Shown here: piece after piece, positions 38,115-46,783 of the stretch
How the letters are laid out: each line of letters starts with the position of its first letter
Position numbering within the stretch: the stretch's first letter is position 1
From: Roseiarcus sp963820095
GTDB lineage: Bacteria; Pseudomonadota; Alphaproteobacteria; Rhizobiales; Beijerinckiaceae
Direction of reading: 5' to 3'
DNA: 64,000 bases
NCBI GenBank assembly: GCA_963820095.1
Contig: CAWFZA010000019.1
Location: 62,001-126,000 of the forward strand
Made by a program: the position numbers and the translations under genes
Notes under the pieces: model-generated
Told to the model about the DNA's origin: nothing
Seen by the model: only the letters and a program-made list of their open reading frames with translations
Database searches by the model: none

Positions 38115-39254
38115 ATGGCTCGTAGCGACGAACGGTCTCTAAACGACCTGAAGAATGAGGCGGAGCGATCTCGAACACAACTTGCCGAAACGGTCGATCG
38201 GCTGCGTTCGAAGGTGTCCGAGACCGCCACAGATGTTCGGGAGCGCGCTTCGCCAGAGGCGGTGAAAGCGGAGCTTATCGATTACATCAAAGCGAAAGCG
38301 GACGCGCTGGCGGATAAAGCGCGTCAAAACCCTCTTCAGGCGGTGGCGATTGGCATTGGCGTCGGATATCCATTGATTAAAATAGCGCGCTCGATACCTG
38401 CGCCCGTATTGATGGTCGGCGCCGGGCTGTTCCTTCTGGGCTCCGGTCCGGGTCAAAGGCTTACAGAGACCGTCTCGAAGAAGGCGGCGGCCGCTGCCGA
38501 GGGCGTATCGGAAAGCTTTGGCGCGACTGTGGAAGGGGCGACCCAGAGGCTACACGACGCGCAGGACATGGCGTCCTCCGGGTTGGCCACGGCACGGGAG
38601 ACGATTTCCTCCGGGCTCGGCAGCGCAACGCAACAAGCTGCAGCCTTCGCCGGATCGCTTGACCAGTTGAAGGATGGCGCGGCCAATCTTGCTGACTTGG
38701 CCTCTGGCGGGGCGGCCGGACTTAGGCAGCGAGCTGTCGATACTCTCGGAGCCGCGTCTGACGCTGTGGGCGGCGGCGTTGCAAGCGCCGGCTCGATCGT
38801 TCGCGAGCGTGCGGGAAGCGCCGTCGAATTTGGCGCCAATACCGGGCTTGGGCTTCGGGATCAGGCTGTCGAAGGCTCGCAGAAAATCAGCTCAGGAATG
38901 AGCGATCTCATTCAGAAGAATCCGTTGCTGGTCGGAGGGCTTGGATTGACGATCGGCATGCTCATCGCGAGCGCTCTGCCGAAATCGGACATTGAGCAAG
39001 ACATCATGGGAAGCGTCAGCGCGGAGGCGCACAAACGCGTCAAGGAGATGGCCTCCCAGCAATTCGACACGGTCAAGGACTTGGCGTCGGACGCCATCGC
39101 GGGCGTCGCCGAGCACGCCGGAAAAGAAGGACTGACGCCGGCGGACTTGAACGCGACAGCCGAGGATATTGGCCGACGCGTTCGAAAGGTCGCCGAAAGC
39201 GCGAGCGACGCCGTGTTCGGTTACGCAAATGAGAAGACCATCGACGCGACCTGA
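38115..39254 (+). CDS. DUF3618 membrane-associated protein
   Basis: The 379-residue protein starts with a DUF3618 domain: SLNDLKNEAERSRTQLAETV with the following coiled helix, NPLQAVAIGIGVGYPLIKIA and a hydrophobic patch (APVLMVGAGLFLLGSG). An Ala/Ser/Gly-rich helical middle follows. A second membrane-like stretch (NPLLVGGLGLTIGMLIASAL) and a C-terminal helical region (LTPADLNATAEDIGRRVRKV) close it. DUF3618 proteins resemble the ribosome/membrane-tethering YqjD/ElaB family in outline, but no function is proven. ATG 38115 is the family start. It is the first gene downstream of the EcfG-type promoter. Confidence 0.78.
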   Translation: MARSDERSLNDLKNEAERSRTQLAETVDRLRSKVSETATDVRERASPEAVKAELIDYIKAKADALADKARQNPLQAVAIGIGVGYPLIKIARSIPAPVLMVGAGLFLLGSGPGQRLTETVSKKAAAAAEGVSESFGATVEGATQRLHDAQDMASSGLATARETISSGLGSATQQAAAFAGSLDQLKDGAANLADLASGGAAGLRQRAVDTLGAASDAVGGGVASAGSIVRERAGSAVEFGANTGLGLRDQAVEGSQKISSGMSDLIQKNPLLVGGLGLTIGMLIASALPKSDIEQDIMGSVSAEAHKRVKEMASQQFDTVKDLASDAIAGVAEHAGKEGLTPADLNATAEDIGRRVRKVAESASDAVFGYANEKTIDAT

Positions 39255-39290
39255 GGTCGCACAGTCGCACAGTAAAGGTAGGAGCGCGAG

Positions 39291-39899
39291 ATGAATGACG
39301 GCGGAGCGAGGGACTATCAGCCGACGGAGGCCGAGCCGCTACGGGATGTCGCCGAACAGGCAAAGGCGGCGGGACGACAGGCCCAGGAGGCAGCGTCCGA
39401 CGCCGCCAATGCATCTGCCGAGGCTATCAAGGCCCACGCTTCGCGTGCGGTCGACGCTGCAAAAGACATCGCGTCGTCCGCGCAGGACCGGTTCCAGGAC
39501 AAAGTCGCGGAGCAGAAGAACAGAAGCGCTGACTACGCGACTGACTTTGCGGATGCGATGCGCCAGGCCGCTAGTCATTTTGATGCGAACGCGCCCATGG
39601 CCGGCGCCTACATGCGCAAAGCCGCCGGACAGATCGATAGCGCGGCGGAGGCTTTGAGACAGGGCAACTTGAACGATCTCGTTCAAGGCGCTCAAAACTT
39701 CGCGCGGAGTCAACCAACCGCGTTCTTCGGCCTTACTTTACTCGCGGGTTTTGGCGCCGTTCGTTTCCTCAAGAGTGCTTCGACAGACGCTTCGACACAC
39801 TCGGAGTGGAATCGTAGCGGCACACAGCCCTCCACGATGAGGAGCGCGAGTGAGATGGCGCCAGACTCGGAGGACCGACGTGACTACTATCCGCGATGA
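39291..39899 (+). CDS. Ala-rich helical membrane-anchored protein
   Basis: The 202-residue protein is mostly predicted amphipathic helix (QAKAAGRQAQEAASDAANAS, then AKDIASSAQDRFQDKVAEQK) with one hydrophobic segment near the C-terminus (PTAFFGLTLLAGFGAVRFL) and a polar tail. It is the type of protein annotated as 'nutrient-deprivation-induced' in rhizobia, but I cannot confirm that name. ATG 39291 follows AGGAGCG. Its end overlaps the next start by 20 bases. The low-complexity helical composition recalls LEA-like and YqjD-like stress proteins. Confidence 0.68.
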   Translation: MNDGGARDYQPTEAEPLRDVAEQAKAAGRQAQEAASDAANASAEAIKAHASRAVDAAKDIASSAQDRFQDKVAEQKNRSADYATDFADAMRQAASHFDANAPMAGAYMRKAAGQIDSAAEALRQGNLNDLVQGAQNFARSQPTAFFGLTLLAGFGAVRFLKSASTDASTHSEWNRSGTQPSTMRSASEMAPDSEDRRDYYPR

Positions 39900-40275
39900 G
39901 CGTTCCATTCCGCAATTGCTAGGAGATTCCCTCTCGGAACTCACGAAGCTGGTTCAAAATGAGATTGAACTGGCGCGCGTGGAAATCGTCGAGAAGCTCA
40001 GCATTGGAACTGGGGGCGCGAAGCTCATCGCCGCCGGCGCAATCTTCCTCACACCGGGGATCGTGCTCATTCTCCTCGCTCTCGCGGCCGAACTGACGGC
40101 TCTTGGGCTCGCTCAGCCCCTGGCTTACCTGTGTTCGGGAGTGCTCGCCTTGATAATCGCAGGCGCTTTGGTCTGGGCGGGAATCTCGCGGCTCTCTCCG
40201 AGCGCGCTTAAGCCTTCAACCACACTGGATCAAATTCGACAGGACAAGGCGATGGCTGCGGAGTTGATGCGATGA
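39880..40275 (+). CDS. Phage-holin-like (YqjE/Holin_3_6 family) membrane protein
   Basis: The 131-residue protein has a soluble helical start (SIPQLLGDSLSELTKLVQNE, then IELARVEIVEKL) and two adjacent membrane helices (IFLTPGIVLILLALAAELTA and AYLCSGVLALIIAGALVWAG). This is the Phage_holin_3_6/YqjE pattern; despite the name such chromosomal copies are not phage lysis proteins. GTG 39880 follows GGAGG at a spacing of 7. The stop overlaps the next start by 4 bases (ATGA), so it is translationally coupled. In Enterobacteria yqjE is next to yqjD, which matches the neighbourhood here. Confidence 0.76.
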   Translation: MTTIRDERSIPQLLGDSLSELTKLVQNEIELARVEIVEKLSIGTGGAKLIAAGAIFLTPGIVLILLALAAELTALGLAQPLAYLCSGVLALIIAGALVWAGISRLSPSALKPSTTLDQIRQDKAMAAELMR

Positions 40276-40871
40276 GCGACGTGAACATGACATCGGCGGG
40301 GGACCTTACGCGCAGCCTCAGCGGCGCCATTCAGTCCCACCCGCTCCCCGCAGCCTTGATCGGAATGGGCCTGGTTTGGTTGTTCGGTGGGGGGAAGTCC
40401 ATGTTGGGCGTCGGCGGCGGCGCCAGCCCCACAAGAGGCGCATCCGACGTGACTTCTAGTGGCGGGTCCAACAGTGGCCGGTCCCCCAATGGCGGGTCCA
40501 AGGCCGGAGCCTTCGCCGCCGCTCAGGGGAATATTGCCGAACTCCTGAACCAACAGCCATTGATGCTCGGCGCCATCGGCCTGGGCGTGGGAGCCGCTAT
40601 GGCCGCCACGCTTCCGTCAACTTCGCTCGAAGCTGATTTGCTGGGCCAAACGAGCGCAGACTTGCAAGCGCGTACCCGCGAACTGGCGGGAGAGATGACG
40701 GAGCGTGTGGCGGATCTTGCCGACGGCGCAGCCACGGCGATCGCGACCGAGGTGCGTGCACAGGGCCTTACACCCGAGGACCTGAAGGAGTCGGCGCGGG
40801 AAGCGAGTCGCAAAATCCAGAATGTGGTCTCACAATCCGCTGAGCAATTGCGGTCTCGCAGTTCCATGTGA
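40272..40871 (+). CDS. Stress-cluster membrane protein with DUF3618-protein-like C-terminus
   Basis: The 199-residue protein has one N-terminal membrane stretch (PLPAALIGMGLVWLFGGGK), a Gly/Ser-rich linker (VTSSGGSNSGRSPNGGSKAG), a second hydrophobic stretch (QPLMLGAIGLGVGAAMAATL) and a C-terminal helical region (LTPEDLKESAREASRKIQNV). From the second hydrophobic stretch on, it aligns by eye with the C-terminal part of the DUF3618 protein at 38115. Both share the order N/Q-P-L-hydrophobic, LP-S, E-x-D, LTP-x-DL. It closes the four-gene cluster and was probably formed by duplication of that module. Confidence 0.72.
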   Translation: MSDVNMTSAGDLTRSLSGAIQSHPLPAALIGMGLVWLFGGGKSMLGVGGGASPTRGASDVTSSGGSNSGRSPNGGSKAGAFAAAQGNIAELLNQQPLMLGAIGLGVGAAMAATLPSTSLEADLLGQTSADLQARTRELAGEMTERVADLADGAATAIATEVRAQGLTPEDLKESAREASRKIQNVVSQSAEQLRSRSSM

Positions 40872-40934
40872 CTTCTTCCCAGGCGCTGTCTGACGATCAA
40901 GCGGATGGCGCTGGCGAGTCCGCAGCCTGAAGAT

Positions 40935-41339
40935 TCATGGTCCTTGGTCTTGCCCCGCCTCCATGCCCGCTGCTGTCGTGTCGTAGGCGGAAGAGAAGTC
41001 TTTTGGCGGAGTGGTAACGGTGAGATAGACAAGCGGCTCCGTTCCACTGTTCGCGACTCCGTGGAATTCTCCCGGTGGCGTGCGGACAACATCACCCGCG
41101 CGAAGAGCTTCAGTTTGTTCATCCGCAAGTAGAAGGACGCCTTCTCCGCGTTCAACAATCCAGATTTGCTCAGAGCGCTCATGGGCATGGCGCTCGGAAA
41201 CAGAGCCGGGCTCCATCGTGACTTGCGTGATTGTCGTCCGGCTCTCCGGCGCGTTTCTGGGCCAGACCAGTTGTCGAGACTGAATGCCGGGCTTGGTCAG
41301 AACCTCGGACTCGGAAACCCGCCATTTCTGTACGGCCAT
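40935..41339 (-). CDS. Cupin-domain protein
   Basis: The 134-residue protein is a single cupin. Motif 1 is SERHAHERSEQIWIVERGEG and motif 2 is AGDVVRTPPGEFHGVANSGT. Both have the His and Glu expected for a metal site. ATG 41339 follows GGAGG at a spacing of 6; a TTG 3 bases earlier is less likely. Its 3' end faces the end of the stress cluster. The substrate is unknown; proteins of this type include transcriptional-sensor-like and isomerase-like cupins. Confidence 0.84.
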   Translation of the reverse strand: MAVQKWRVSESEVLTKPGIQSRQLVWPRNAPESRTTITQVTMEPGSVSERHAHERSEQIWIVERGEGVLLLADEQTEALRAGDVVRTPPGEFHGVANSGTEPLVYLTVTTPPKDFSSAYDTTAAGMEAGQDQGP

Positions 41340-41430
41340 CAAAATCCTCCAGGCGCCATATCCGTTTGGGCGGATGGAAACGCGTTTGAAGCCGGTCTAG
41401 CCAATGGGCTTTGACCCTCGGGGCCAACGA

Positions 41431-42267
41431 TCAATCCTTGGCCACCGTTATGTCCGGCGCCGCGGGATTCTTCATCCCCACGACGTGGTACCCCGCGTCC
41501 ACATGGAGGATCTCGCCGGTCACCCCGCGCGCCATGGGCGACAGGAGGTAGACCGCGCTCTCGCCGACCTCCTCGATGGTCACCGTCCGACGCAGGGGCG
41601 AGTTGTACTCGTTCCATCGCAAGATGTAGCGGAAGTCGCCGATGCCGGAGGCGGCGAGCGTCTTGATCGGCCCGGCCGAGATCGCATTGACGCGAATGCC
41701 CTTCTCGCCGAGATCGGCCGCGAGGTAGCGAACGCTGGCCTCGAGCGCCGCCTTGGCGACCCCCATCACATTATAGTGCGGCATCCATTTCTCCGCGCCA
41801 TAATAGGTCAGCGTCAGCATCGAGCCGCCGGCCGTCATCAGCTTCTCCGCGCGCTGGGCGATGGCGGTGAACGAATAGCAGGAGATGGCTAGCGACTTGG
41901 TGAAATTGTCCTCGGTCGTGTCGACATAGCGGCCAGTGAGCTGGTCCTTGTCGGAAAATGCAATGCAATGGACGACGAAGTCGATCGCGCCCCACAACTT
42001 TGCGGCTTCCCCGAACACCAAATCGATGGACGCGCCATCCGTTACGTCGCAATGGCCCAAGAGAGGAGCTCCCAATTCCTGCGCGAGCGGTCGGACGCGC
42101 TTTTCCAGCGCCTCGCCTTGAAATGTGAACGCCACCTCGGCTCCGGCTGCATGCGCGGCTTTGGCGATGCCCCAGGCAATCGAACGGTTGTTCGCCACGC
42201 CTAACACCACGCCGCGCATGCCCCGCATGACGCCTGCGGTCGCGCCGACAGGGACGGTTTGCTCCAT
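41431..42267 (-). CDS. fabI: Enoyl-[acyl-carrier-protein] reductase (NADH)
   Basis: FabI performs the last reduction step of fatty-acid elongation. The 278-residue short-chain-dehydrogenase-type enzyme has the cofactor motif GVVLGVANNRSIAWGIAKAA, which is the FabI variant, and the catalytic Tyr-x6-Lys region in YNVMGVAKAALEASVRYLA. The substrate loop reads ISAGPIKTLAASGI. ATG 42267 is chosen; a TTG lies directly before it. Its neighbours do not belong to fatty-acid synthesis. It is intact. Confidence 0.94.
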   Translation of the reverse strand: MEQTVPVGATAGVMRGMRGVVLGVANNRSIAWGIAKAAHAAGAEVAFTFQGEALEKRVRPLAQELGAPLLGHCDVTDGASIDLVFGEAAKLWGAIDFVVHCIAFSDKDQLTGRYVDTTEDNFTKSLAISCYSFTAIAQRAEKLMTAGGSMLTLTYYGAEKWMPHYNVMGVAKAALEASVRYLAADLGEKGIRVNAISAGPIKTLAASGIGDFRYILRWNEYNSPLRRTVTIEEVGESAVYLLSPMARGVTGEILHVDAGYHVVGMKNPAAPDITVAKD

Positions 42268-42482
42268 CAAGGCCTCGCTCGTCGTGGGATGGCGACCATT
42301 AGGCCGCGAGAGAATTGGGTTTAACCTCGCAGGCTGCGCATGGGAAGGACAAGGCCCTTCTCAGCCGTCACAAAATATGTGCGTTTGCTCGCGCGCGTGC
42401 TTGGAACCGGGGCGTCTTCAGGTTAGGATCATTACGCCACGTTAACGTTTGTCGTGGCCGATGCAAACCTCCGGTGTCCGCA

Positions 42483-43916
42483 GTGCCGCCGTTAAGCGAC
42501 TGTCTGGCTGACCTGCGCCGATTTGGCGTAGCGCTGGCGCGCGATGACAGGCTCGTGCTCGATCACGCATCCGCATTGGCGCTTGTCGACCGCCTGTTCA
42601 GGCAGGCTTCGCTCGAAGCGGTGGGAGCCGACGCCAGAGAAGACGCAGACCAAGCGCCGCGAGACGACGCGCGCGTGCGCGCCTTTGGCCAATTTGTTCG
42701 ACTGCATCGCCGGCATGTTCGTCGCTTGGCCTTCGACGAGGGGGAGGCGGCATGGGACGAGAGCGCGGAAAGCGCCCGGCGCAATACGCGCTCGGGCGAG
42801 ATCGGCATGGCGGCGGCGGTCCGCGCGCTTCCTTTGGAGCTTAAAGAGCCGCTGTTGATCGTCGTCCTAGCCGGTTTCACCCACCAGGAAGCGGCTGTGG
42901 CGCTTGATATCTCGCTCGCGACGCTGATTGGACGTCTGACGAAGGCTCGCGAGCGGGTCGCGGCCTTGACACGCGCGACGCTCCCGGCGGCGCTCAGCCA
43001 GGGCGGCCCCTCACTTGCGCGTCGTCAAGTGATGGAGGCCTGGCGGATCGCCGACCTGCACGCCTATGTGGACGATTGCCTCGAGCCTGACGAGCGTCTC
43101 GCGTTCGAGCATGAGATGGCTGAGGATCCGGCGCTGGCGCGCCGCGCCGCGGCGTGGCGGGCGCAGAACAGCGCGATCCGCACCGCCTTCGACGGCGAGG
43201 GCGCGAAAGCCTTTTCAATCAGCCTCGTTCGCACCCAGAACGAGCCTTTTGGCAAGGTCAGACGACCGGCTGGCGCCGCCGGAAAGCCGCCTCCCGAGCC
43301 TCGGGCGCAACCTTCGTCCCCCCCGATCGCAGACGCCTCGCGGTTTTCGTCGGAGGGAGTTGCGCCCGACGCGTTTCGAGTGTCGCTCTCATGGCGCCTG
43401 GGGCTTGCGGCGCTGGCCGTCGGCCTCGCCTTCCTTTGGGCTCCGGCCGCAACCACCTTTCCGGCGAAAGGACTGGCGGAGGCGAGCGTTGCGGCTTTCC
43501 AGGCGTTCAGCCGGCCGGGCGTTCAGCCGGTCGAATTCGAGACCGGCGACAGGACCGAAGCGCAAATGTGGCTGACGCCGCGGCTCATGCGTCCCGTCTA
43601 CCTGCCTGCGACTCCCTCCGCCGTCAGGCTCCTAGGCGCGCGGATCGCTCCTTATCCCGGCGCCCCGGCGGCCTTTCTGGTCTATAAATTGCAAGATCGG
43701 CTTGTTGGATTATTGATCCAGCCCCTGGATGCCCCGCAAGCCACAGCGCCTGAGCTCGTCGCGGGGAACGGCGGACATGCGGCGGTCTGGACGTGGCGCG
43801 GCCAGGGATTTGCCCTGGCCGGCGACGCAGACGCGGCGCTGCTGCTCAGGATCGCGCAGGATTTCTTCGGACCCCCGGATGAGGGCGCTCAGGCCGCGCC
43901 CGAACGGGGGTTATAG
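42483..43916 (+). CDS. ECF-like sigma factor in one frame with a membrane anti-sigma factor
   Basis: The continuous frame encodes 477 residues. Residues about 1-185 look like a degenerate ECF sigma factor: region 2-like LADLRRFGVALARDDRL and region 4 with LPLELKEPLLIVVLAGFTHQ and AVALDISLATLIGRLTKARE. From ATG 43032 the sequence is that of an anti-sigma factor of the RsiW type (DLHAYVDDCLEPDERLAFEH, then AEDPALARRAAAW), with one membrane segment (LGLAALAVGLAFLWAP) and a periplasmic C-terminal domain. TGA at 43030-43032 in another frame overlaps ATG 43032, the usual coupling of separate sigma and anti-sigma genes, so a one-base indel near 42980-43020 may have joined two genes artificially. The start is GTG 42483. 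The 3' end overlaps the convergent dnaJ-type gene by 28 bases. Confidence 0.72.
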   Translation: MPPLSDCLADLRRFGVALARDDRLVLDHASALALVDRLFRQASLEAVGADAREDADQAPRDDARVRAFGQFVRLHRRHVRRLAFDEGEAAWDESAESARRNTRSGEIGMAAAVRALPLELKEPLLIVVLAGFTHQEAAVALDISLATLIGRLTKARERVAALTRATLPAALSQGGPSLARRQVMEAWRIADLHAYVDDCLEPDERLAFEHEMAEDPALARRAAAWRAQNSAIRTAFDGEGAKAFSISLVRTQNEPFGKVRRPAGAAGKPPPEPRAQPSSPPIADASRFSSEGVAPDAFRVSLSWRLGLAALAVGLAFLWAPAATTFPAKGLAEASVAAFQAFSRPGVQPVEFETGDRTEAQMWLTPRLMRPVYLPATPSAVRLLGARIAPYPGAPAAFLVYKLQDRLVGLLIQPLDAPQATAPELVAGNGGHAAVWTWRGQGFALAGDADAALLLRIAQDFFGPPDEGAQAAPERGL

Positions 43917-44833
43917 GGCTTTTGATCCCGCATCTTGCGCATGAGGGCGGTCAGGTCCGCATCCGGCTCGTTCGGCAGAACGATCCGAAGCGTCGCCAGG
44001 AGATCGCCGGCGGCCTGGTCGGCGCCAGCCGGAAGACCTTTGCCTCGCAACCTGAGCACGCGACCGCTATTGGAGCCCGGAGCGATTGAGACTTCGACCT
44101 CGCCGCTCAACGTCGGCGCCCTGACCTTCGCGCCCAGAATGGCTTCGTAGAGCGTGACCGGCAGGTCGAGCCTGAGATCCCGCCCCTCCACTTTGAACAG
44201 AGGATGGGGGGCGTATCGAATGGTCACGAGAACGTCGCCCGTCGGTCCTGCGCGACGGCCCGGATGGCCCTGACCGCGCAAGCGGATCGACTTCCCGTCC
44301 TCGATGCCCGCGGGGACCGCCACGTCGAGCGTTTTTCCGGTGGGCAAGGCCACGCGGACTGAGCCGCCGTGAGCGATCGTCGCGAGCGGAACCGCGACCG
44401 TCACGCCGATGTCCTCGCCCCGGGTCGTTTGAGCCTGGCTGCGCCCGCGGGTCCGGCCGGCGCCGAAGAGTTCCGACAGGATATCCGGATCGATCGAACC
44501 GCTTTCGCTCGAAAACCCGCCGGCGCCGAAGTCGAAGCCGAAATTGCGGAAGTCGCGCGGACCGCTCCCCGGCTGGGCGCCAAAGCCGAAACCCTCGAAT
44601 TGCGGCGCGCGCGGCTTGCCCTCCGCGTCGATCTCGCCGCGGTCGAAGGCTTTGCGCTTCTTGTCGTCGCCAAGGATCTCGTAGGCCGAACCGACCTCCG
44701 CGAAGCGCTCTTTCGCCTTCGGCTCCTTGCTCTGATCGGGGTGGTATTTCTTGGCGAGCTTGCGAAACGCGGATTTGATTTCCGCTTCGCTCGCCGTCTT
44801 GGATACGCCAAGAACGTCATACGGATCACGCAT
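43889..44833 (-). CDS. DnaJ-family co-chaperone (CbpA-like)
   Basis: The protein has 314 residues. The J domain opens it (MRDPYDVLGVSKTASEAEIK, with the HPD motif in KKYHPDQ), then a Gly/Phe-rich linker (FEGFGFGAQPGSGP) and the two C-terminal substrate-binding beta-domains (VTVAVPLATIAHGGSVRVAL, IRLRGQGHPGRRAGPTGDVL). It lacks the cysteine-rich zinc domain, so it is a type B Hsp40 (CbpA/DjlA-like) stimulating Hsp70. It is divergent from pdxH. No dnaK or grpE is near. Confidence 0.9.
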   Translation of the reverse strand: MRDPYDVLGVSKTASEAEIKSAFRKLAKKYHPDQSKEPKAKERFAEVGSAYEILGDDKKRKAFDRGEIDAEGKPRAPQFEGFGFGAQPGSGPRDFRNFGFDFGAGGFSSESGSIDPDILSELFGAGRTRGRSQAQTTRGEDIGVTVAVPLATIAHGGSVRVALPTGKTLDVAVPAGIEDGKSIRLRGQGHPGRRAGPTGDVLVTIRYAPHPLFKVEGRDLRLDLPVTLYEAILGAKVRAPTLSGEVEVSIAPGSNSGRVLRLRGKGLPAGADQAAGDLLATLRIVLPNEPDADLTALMRKMRDQKPYNPRSGAA

Positions 44834-45011
44834 CTATGAGCCCATCCTTCGGCCTCAACCTTCGTGAAAAGCGCAAAGGCCAATGTCTCTTTCGCACATT
44901 TGGCCCTTCATCCCGCGGCGCGCAAGCCCAAGCCGCCGAGGGTTGGCCATCGCCCGCGCGGCGCGATAGTATTGGCCGGCTTTCCTTGATCCGCCCTGGA
45001 GCATCGGCGCT

Positions 45012-45626
45012 TTGAACGAACTGAGCATCGCCGATTTTACCACGGCCACGGACCCGTTCGCGTTGTTCAGGCTCTGGCTCGAGGAAGCGGGGGCGACGGA
45101 AATCAACGATCCGGAGGCGATGACGCTCGCCACCGTCGACGCCGACGGCCTGCCCGACGCACGGATGGTCCTGTGCAAGGGGGCGGATCAGCGCGGCCTC
45201 GTCTTCTACACCAATATCGACAGCGCCAAGGGCCGCGAGCTCAAAGGCCAGCCGCGGGCGGCGGCGCTCTTCCACTGGAAATCGCTCCGCCGTCAGGTCC
45301 GGTTCCGTGGGCTCGTCGCGCACGTGAGCGCGGCCGAGAGCGACGCCTATTTCGCTTCCCGCGCCAGGGCGAGCCAGATCGGCGCCTGGGCGAGCCAGCA
45401 GTCTCGGCCGCTCGCCGCGCGGGCCGACCTCGAGGCGGCGGTTGAGACTTATGAACGTCAATTCGGAAGCGGCGCCGTGCCGCGGCCGGACTATTGGCGC
45501 GGCTACCGGCTCGAGCCGGTCGAGATCGAGTTCTGGCGCGATCGCCCCTCGAGGTTGCATGAGCGTGTCAGGTTCACCCGGTCGGGGCCCGAATCGGCCT
45601 GGGACAAGCGGCTCCTCTACCCTTGA
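45012..45626 (+). CDS. pdxH: Pyridoxamine 5'-phosphate oxidase
   Basis: The FMN-dependent enzyme makes pyridoxal phosphate. The 204-residue protein has MTLATVDADGLPDARMVLCK, GLVFYTNIDSAKGRELKGQP, FHWKSLRRQVRFRG and the terminal YRLEPVEIEFWRDRPSRLHE, all conserved. TTG 45012 is the start, with GGAG about 10 bases upstream; it is typical of the family length. Its stop overlaps the reading frame start region of the next gene, and the two may be cotranscribed. Confidence 0.94.
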   Translation: MNELSIADFTTATDPFALFRLWLEEAGATEINDPEAMTLATVDADGLPDARMVLCKGADQRGLVFYTNIDSAKGRELKGQPRAAALFHWKSLRRQVRFRGLVAHVSAAESDAYFASRARASQIGAWASQQSRPLAARADLEAAVETYERQFGSGAVPRPDYWRGYRLEPVEIEFWRDRPSRLHERVRFTRSGPESAWDKRLLYP

Positions 45627-45640
45627 GAGGCAACGACGCT

Positions 45641-46673
45641 TTGAGCGAGACCTTCATGGCGGCGGAGATTGCGGAAGCAGGCTCCGTCGTCCGCCGCCAA
45701 TTGGCGGCCAACGCCGCATTGACCGCGAAGGCGGCGGCGGACTTGAGCGCGCTGAGGCCGCCCTTCGTCGCCACCGTCGCGCGCGGCAGCTCCGATCATG
45801 CGGCGCTTTATCTCAAGCACCTGGTCGAGCTCAGGCTCGGGCTTGCCTGCGCTTCGCTCGGGCCCTCGATCGCCTCGCTCTATCATGCCCCGCTCAAGCT
45901 TAAGGGCGCGGTTGCGATCGCCATCTCGCAGTCCGGCCGGAGCCCGGACATCCTCGCCATGCAGCGGGCGGCGAAGGAGACAGGCGCCCTGTCGATCGCC
46001 TTCGTCAACGATCAGGAATCGCCGCTCGCGCGCGAGGCGAATGCGGTTCTGCCTTTATGCGCTGGCGTCGAGCGCTCGGTGGCCGCGACCAAGTCGATGA
46101 TCGCAGCGCTCGTCGCCGGCGCGTCTCTTACAGCTCATTGGAGCGATGACGGCGAGCTTCTGGCCGCGCTGACCAAGCTGCCGTCCGTGCTCGAGTCATC
46201 GTCGGCCGCGCCGATCGCGACGGAGGCGATCGCGACGCTCGCCCAAGCCTCGTCGCTGTTGGTCGTGGGGCGCGGCGCCACGCACGCCATCGCCGCCGAG
46301 GCGGCGCTCAAGCTCAAGGAAACCTCCGCGATCCATGCCGAAGCCTTTTCTTCCGCCGAAGTGCTGCACGGGCCGGCGGGCATCATTCAAGCCCGGATTT
46401 CCCGTCCTCGCCTTCGCGCCCGCGGACGCCGCGCGTCCGGGGTTCTTCGATGCGCTCGACCGTCTCGCCGCGTTCGGAGCGGCGCCGCTCCTCGTCGACA
46501 TCGAGCCGCACGAACGCTGGCCGACACTCCTCGCGCTTGACGGCGGCCATCCCCTGCTGACGCCGATCGTCGCGCTGCACGCCTTCTACCGCGTGGCGGA
46601 GGCGACGGCGCGCCGGCGTGGCCGCGACCCCGACCAGCCGCCCCATCTCAAGAAGGTCACGGAGACCCTGTGA
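45641..46673 (+). CDS. SIS-domain sugar-phosphate enzyme (glucosamine-6-phosphate deaminase-like), frameshifted
   Basis: Two SIS (sugar isomerase) domains of about 165 residues each are seen: VATVARGSSDHAALYLKHLV and AIAISQSGRSPDIL in the first, and LLVVGRGATHAIAAEAALKL, EAFSSAEVLHGP in the second. This is the layout of the isomerase half of GlmS and of the NagB-II/AgaS deaminases; without the N-terminal glutaminase it is probably a glucosamine-6-phosphate deaminase. The frame changes near 46388 (AGIIQ must run into PGFPVLAFAPADAAR); the length is 3n+1, as for one inserted base. TTG 45641 with GAGG upstream or ATG 45656 is the start. Its likely pathway partners nagK and nagA are 9 kb away. 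Confidence 0.8.
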
Positions 46674-46783
46674 GCGCGAGAACTCGCATCGACAGGCGCG
46701 AGCCTAGCCAACGGGGTAAGGCCGTGACTTCAAGCGCACCCGCGTCTAGGATTGAAAAAACGCTCTGCCGACGAGGCGCCGCC

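Noticed and set aside
39880..40275. Prophage remnant, because of a holin-like protein
   Set aside because: The gene is a YqjE/Holin_3_6-type chromosomal membrane protein inside a stress cluster; no other phage genes or attachment sites are seen.
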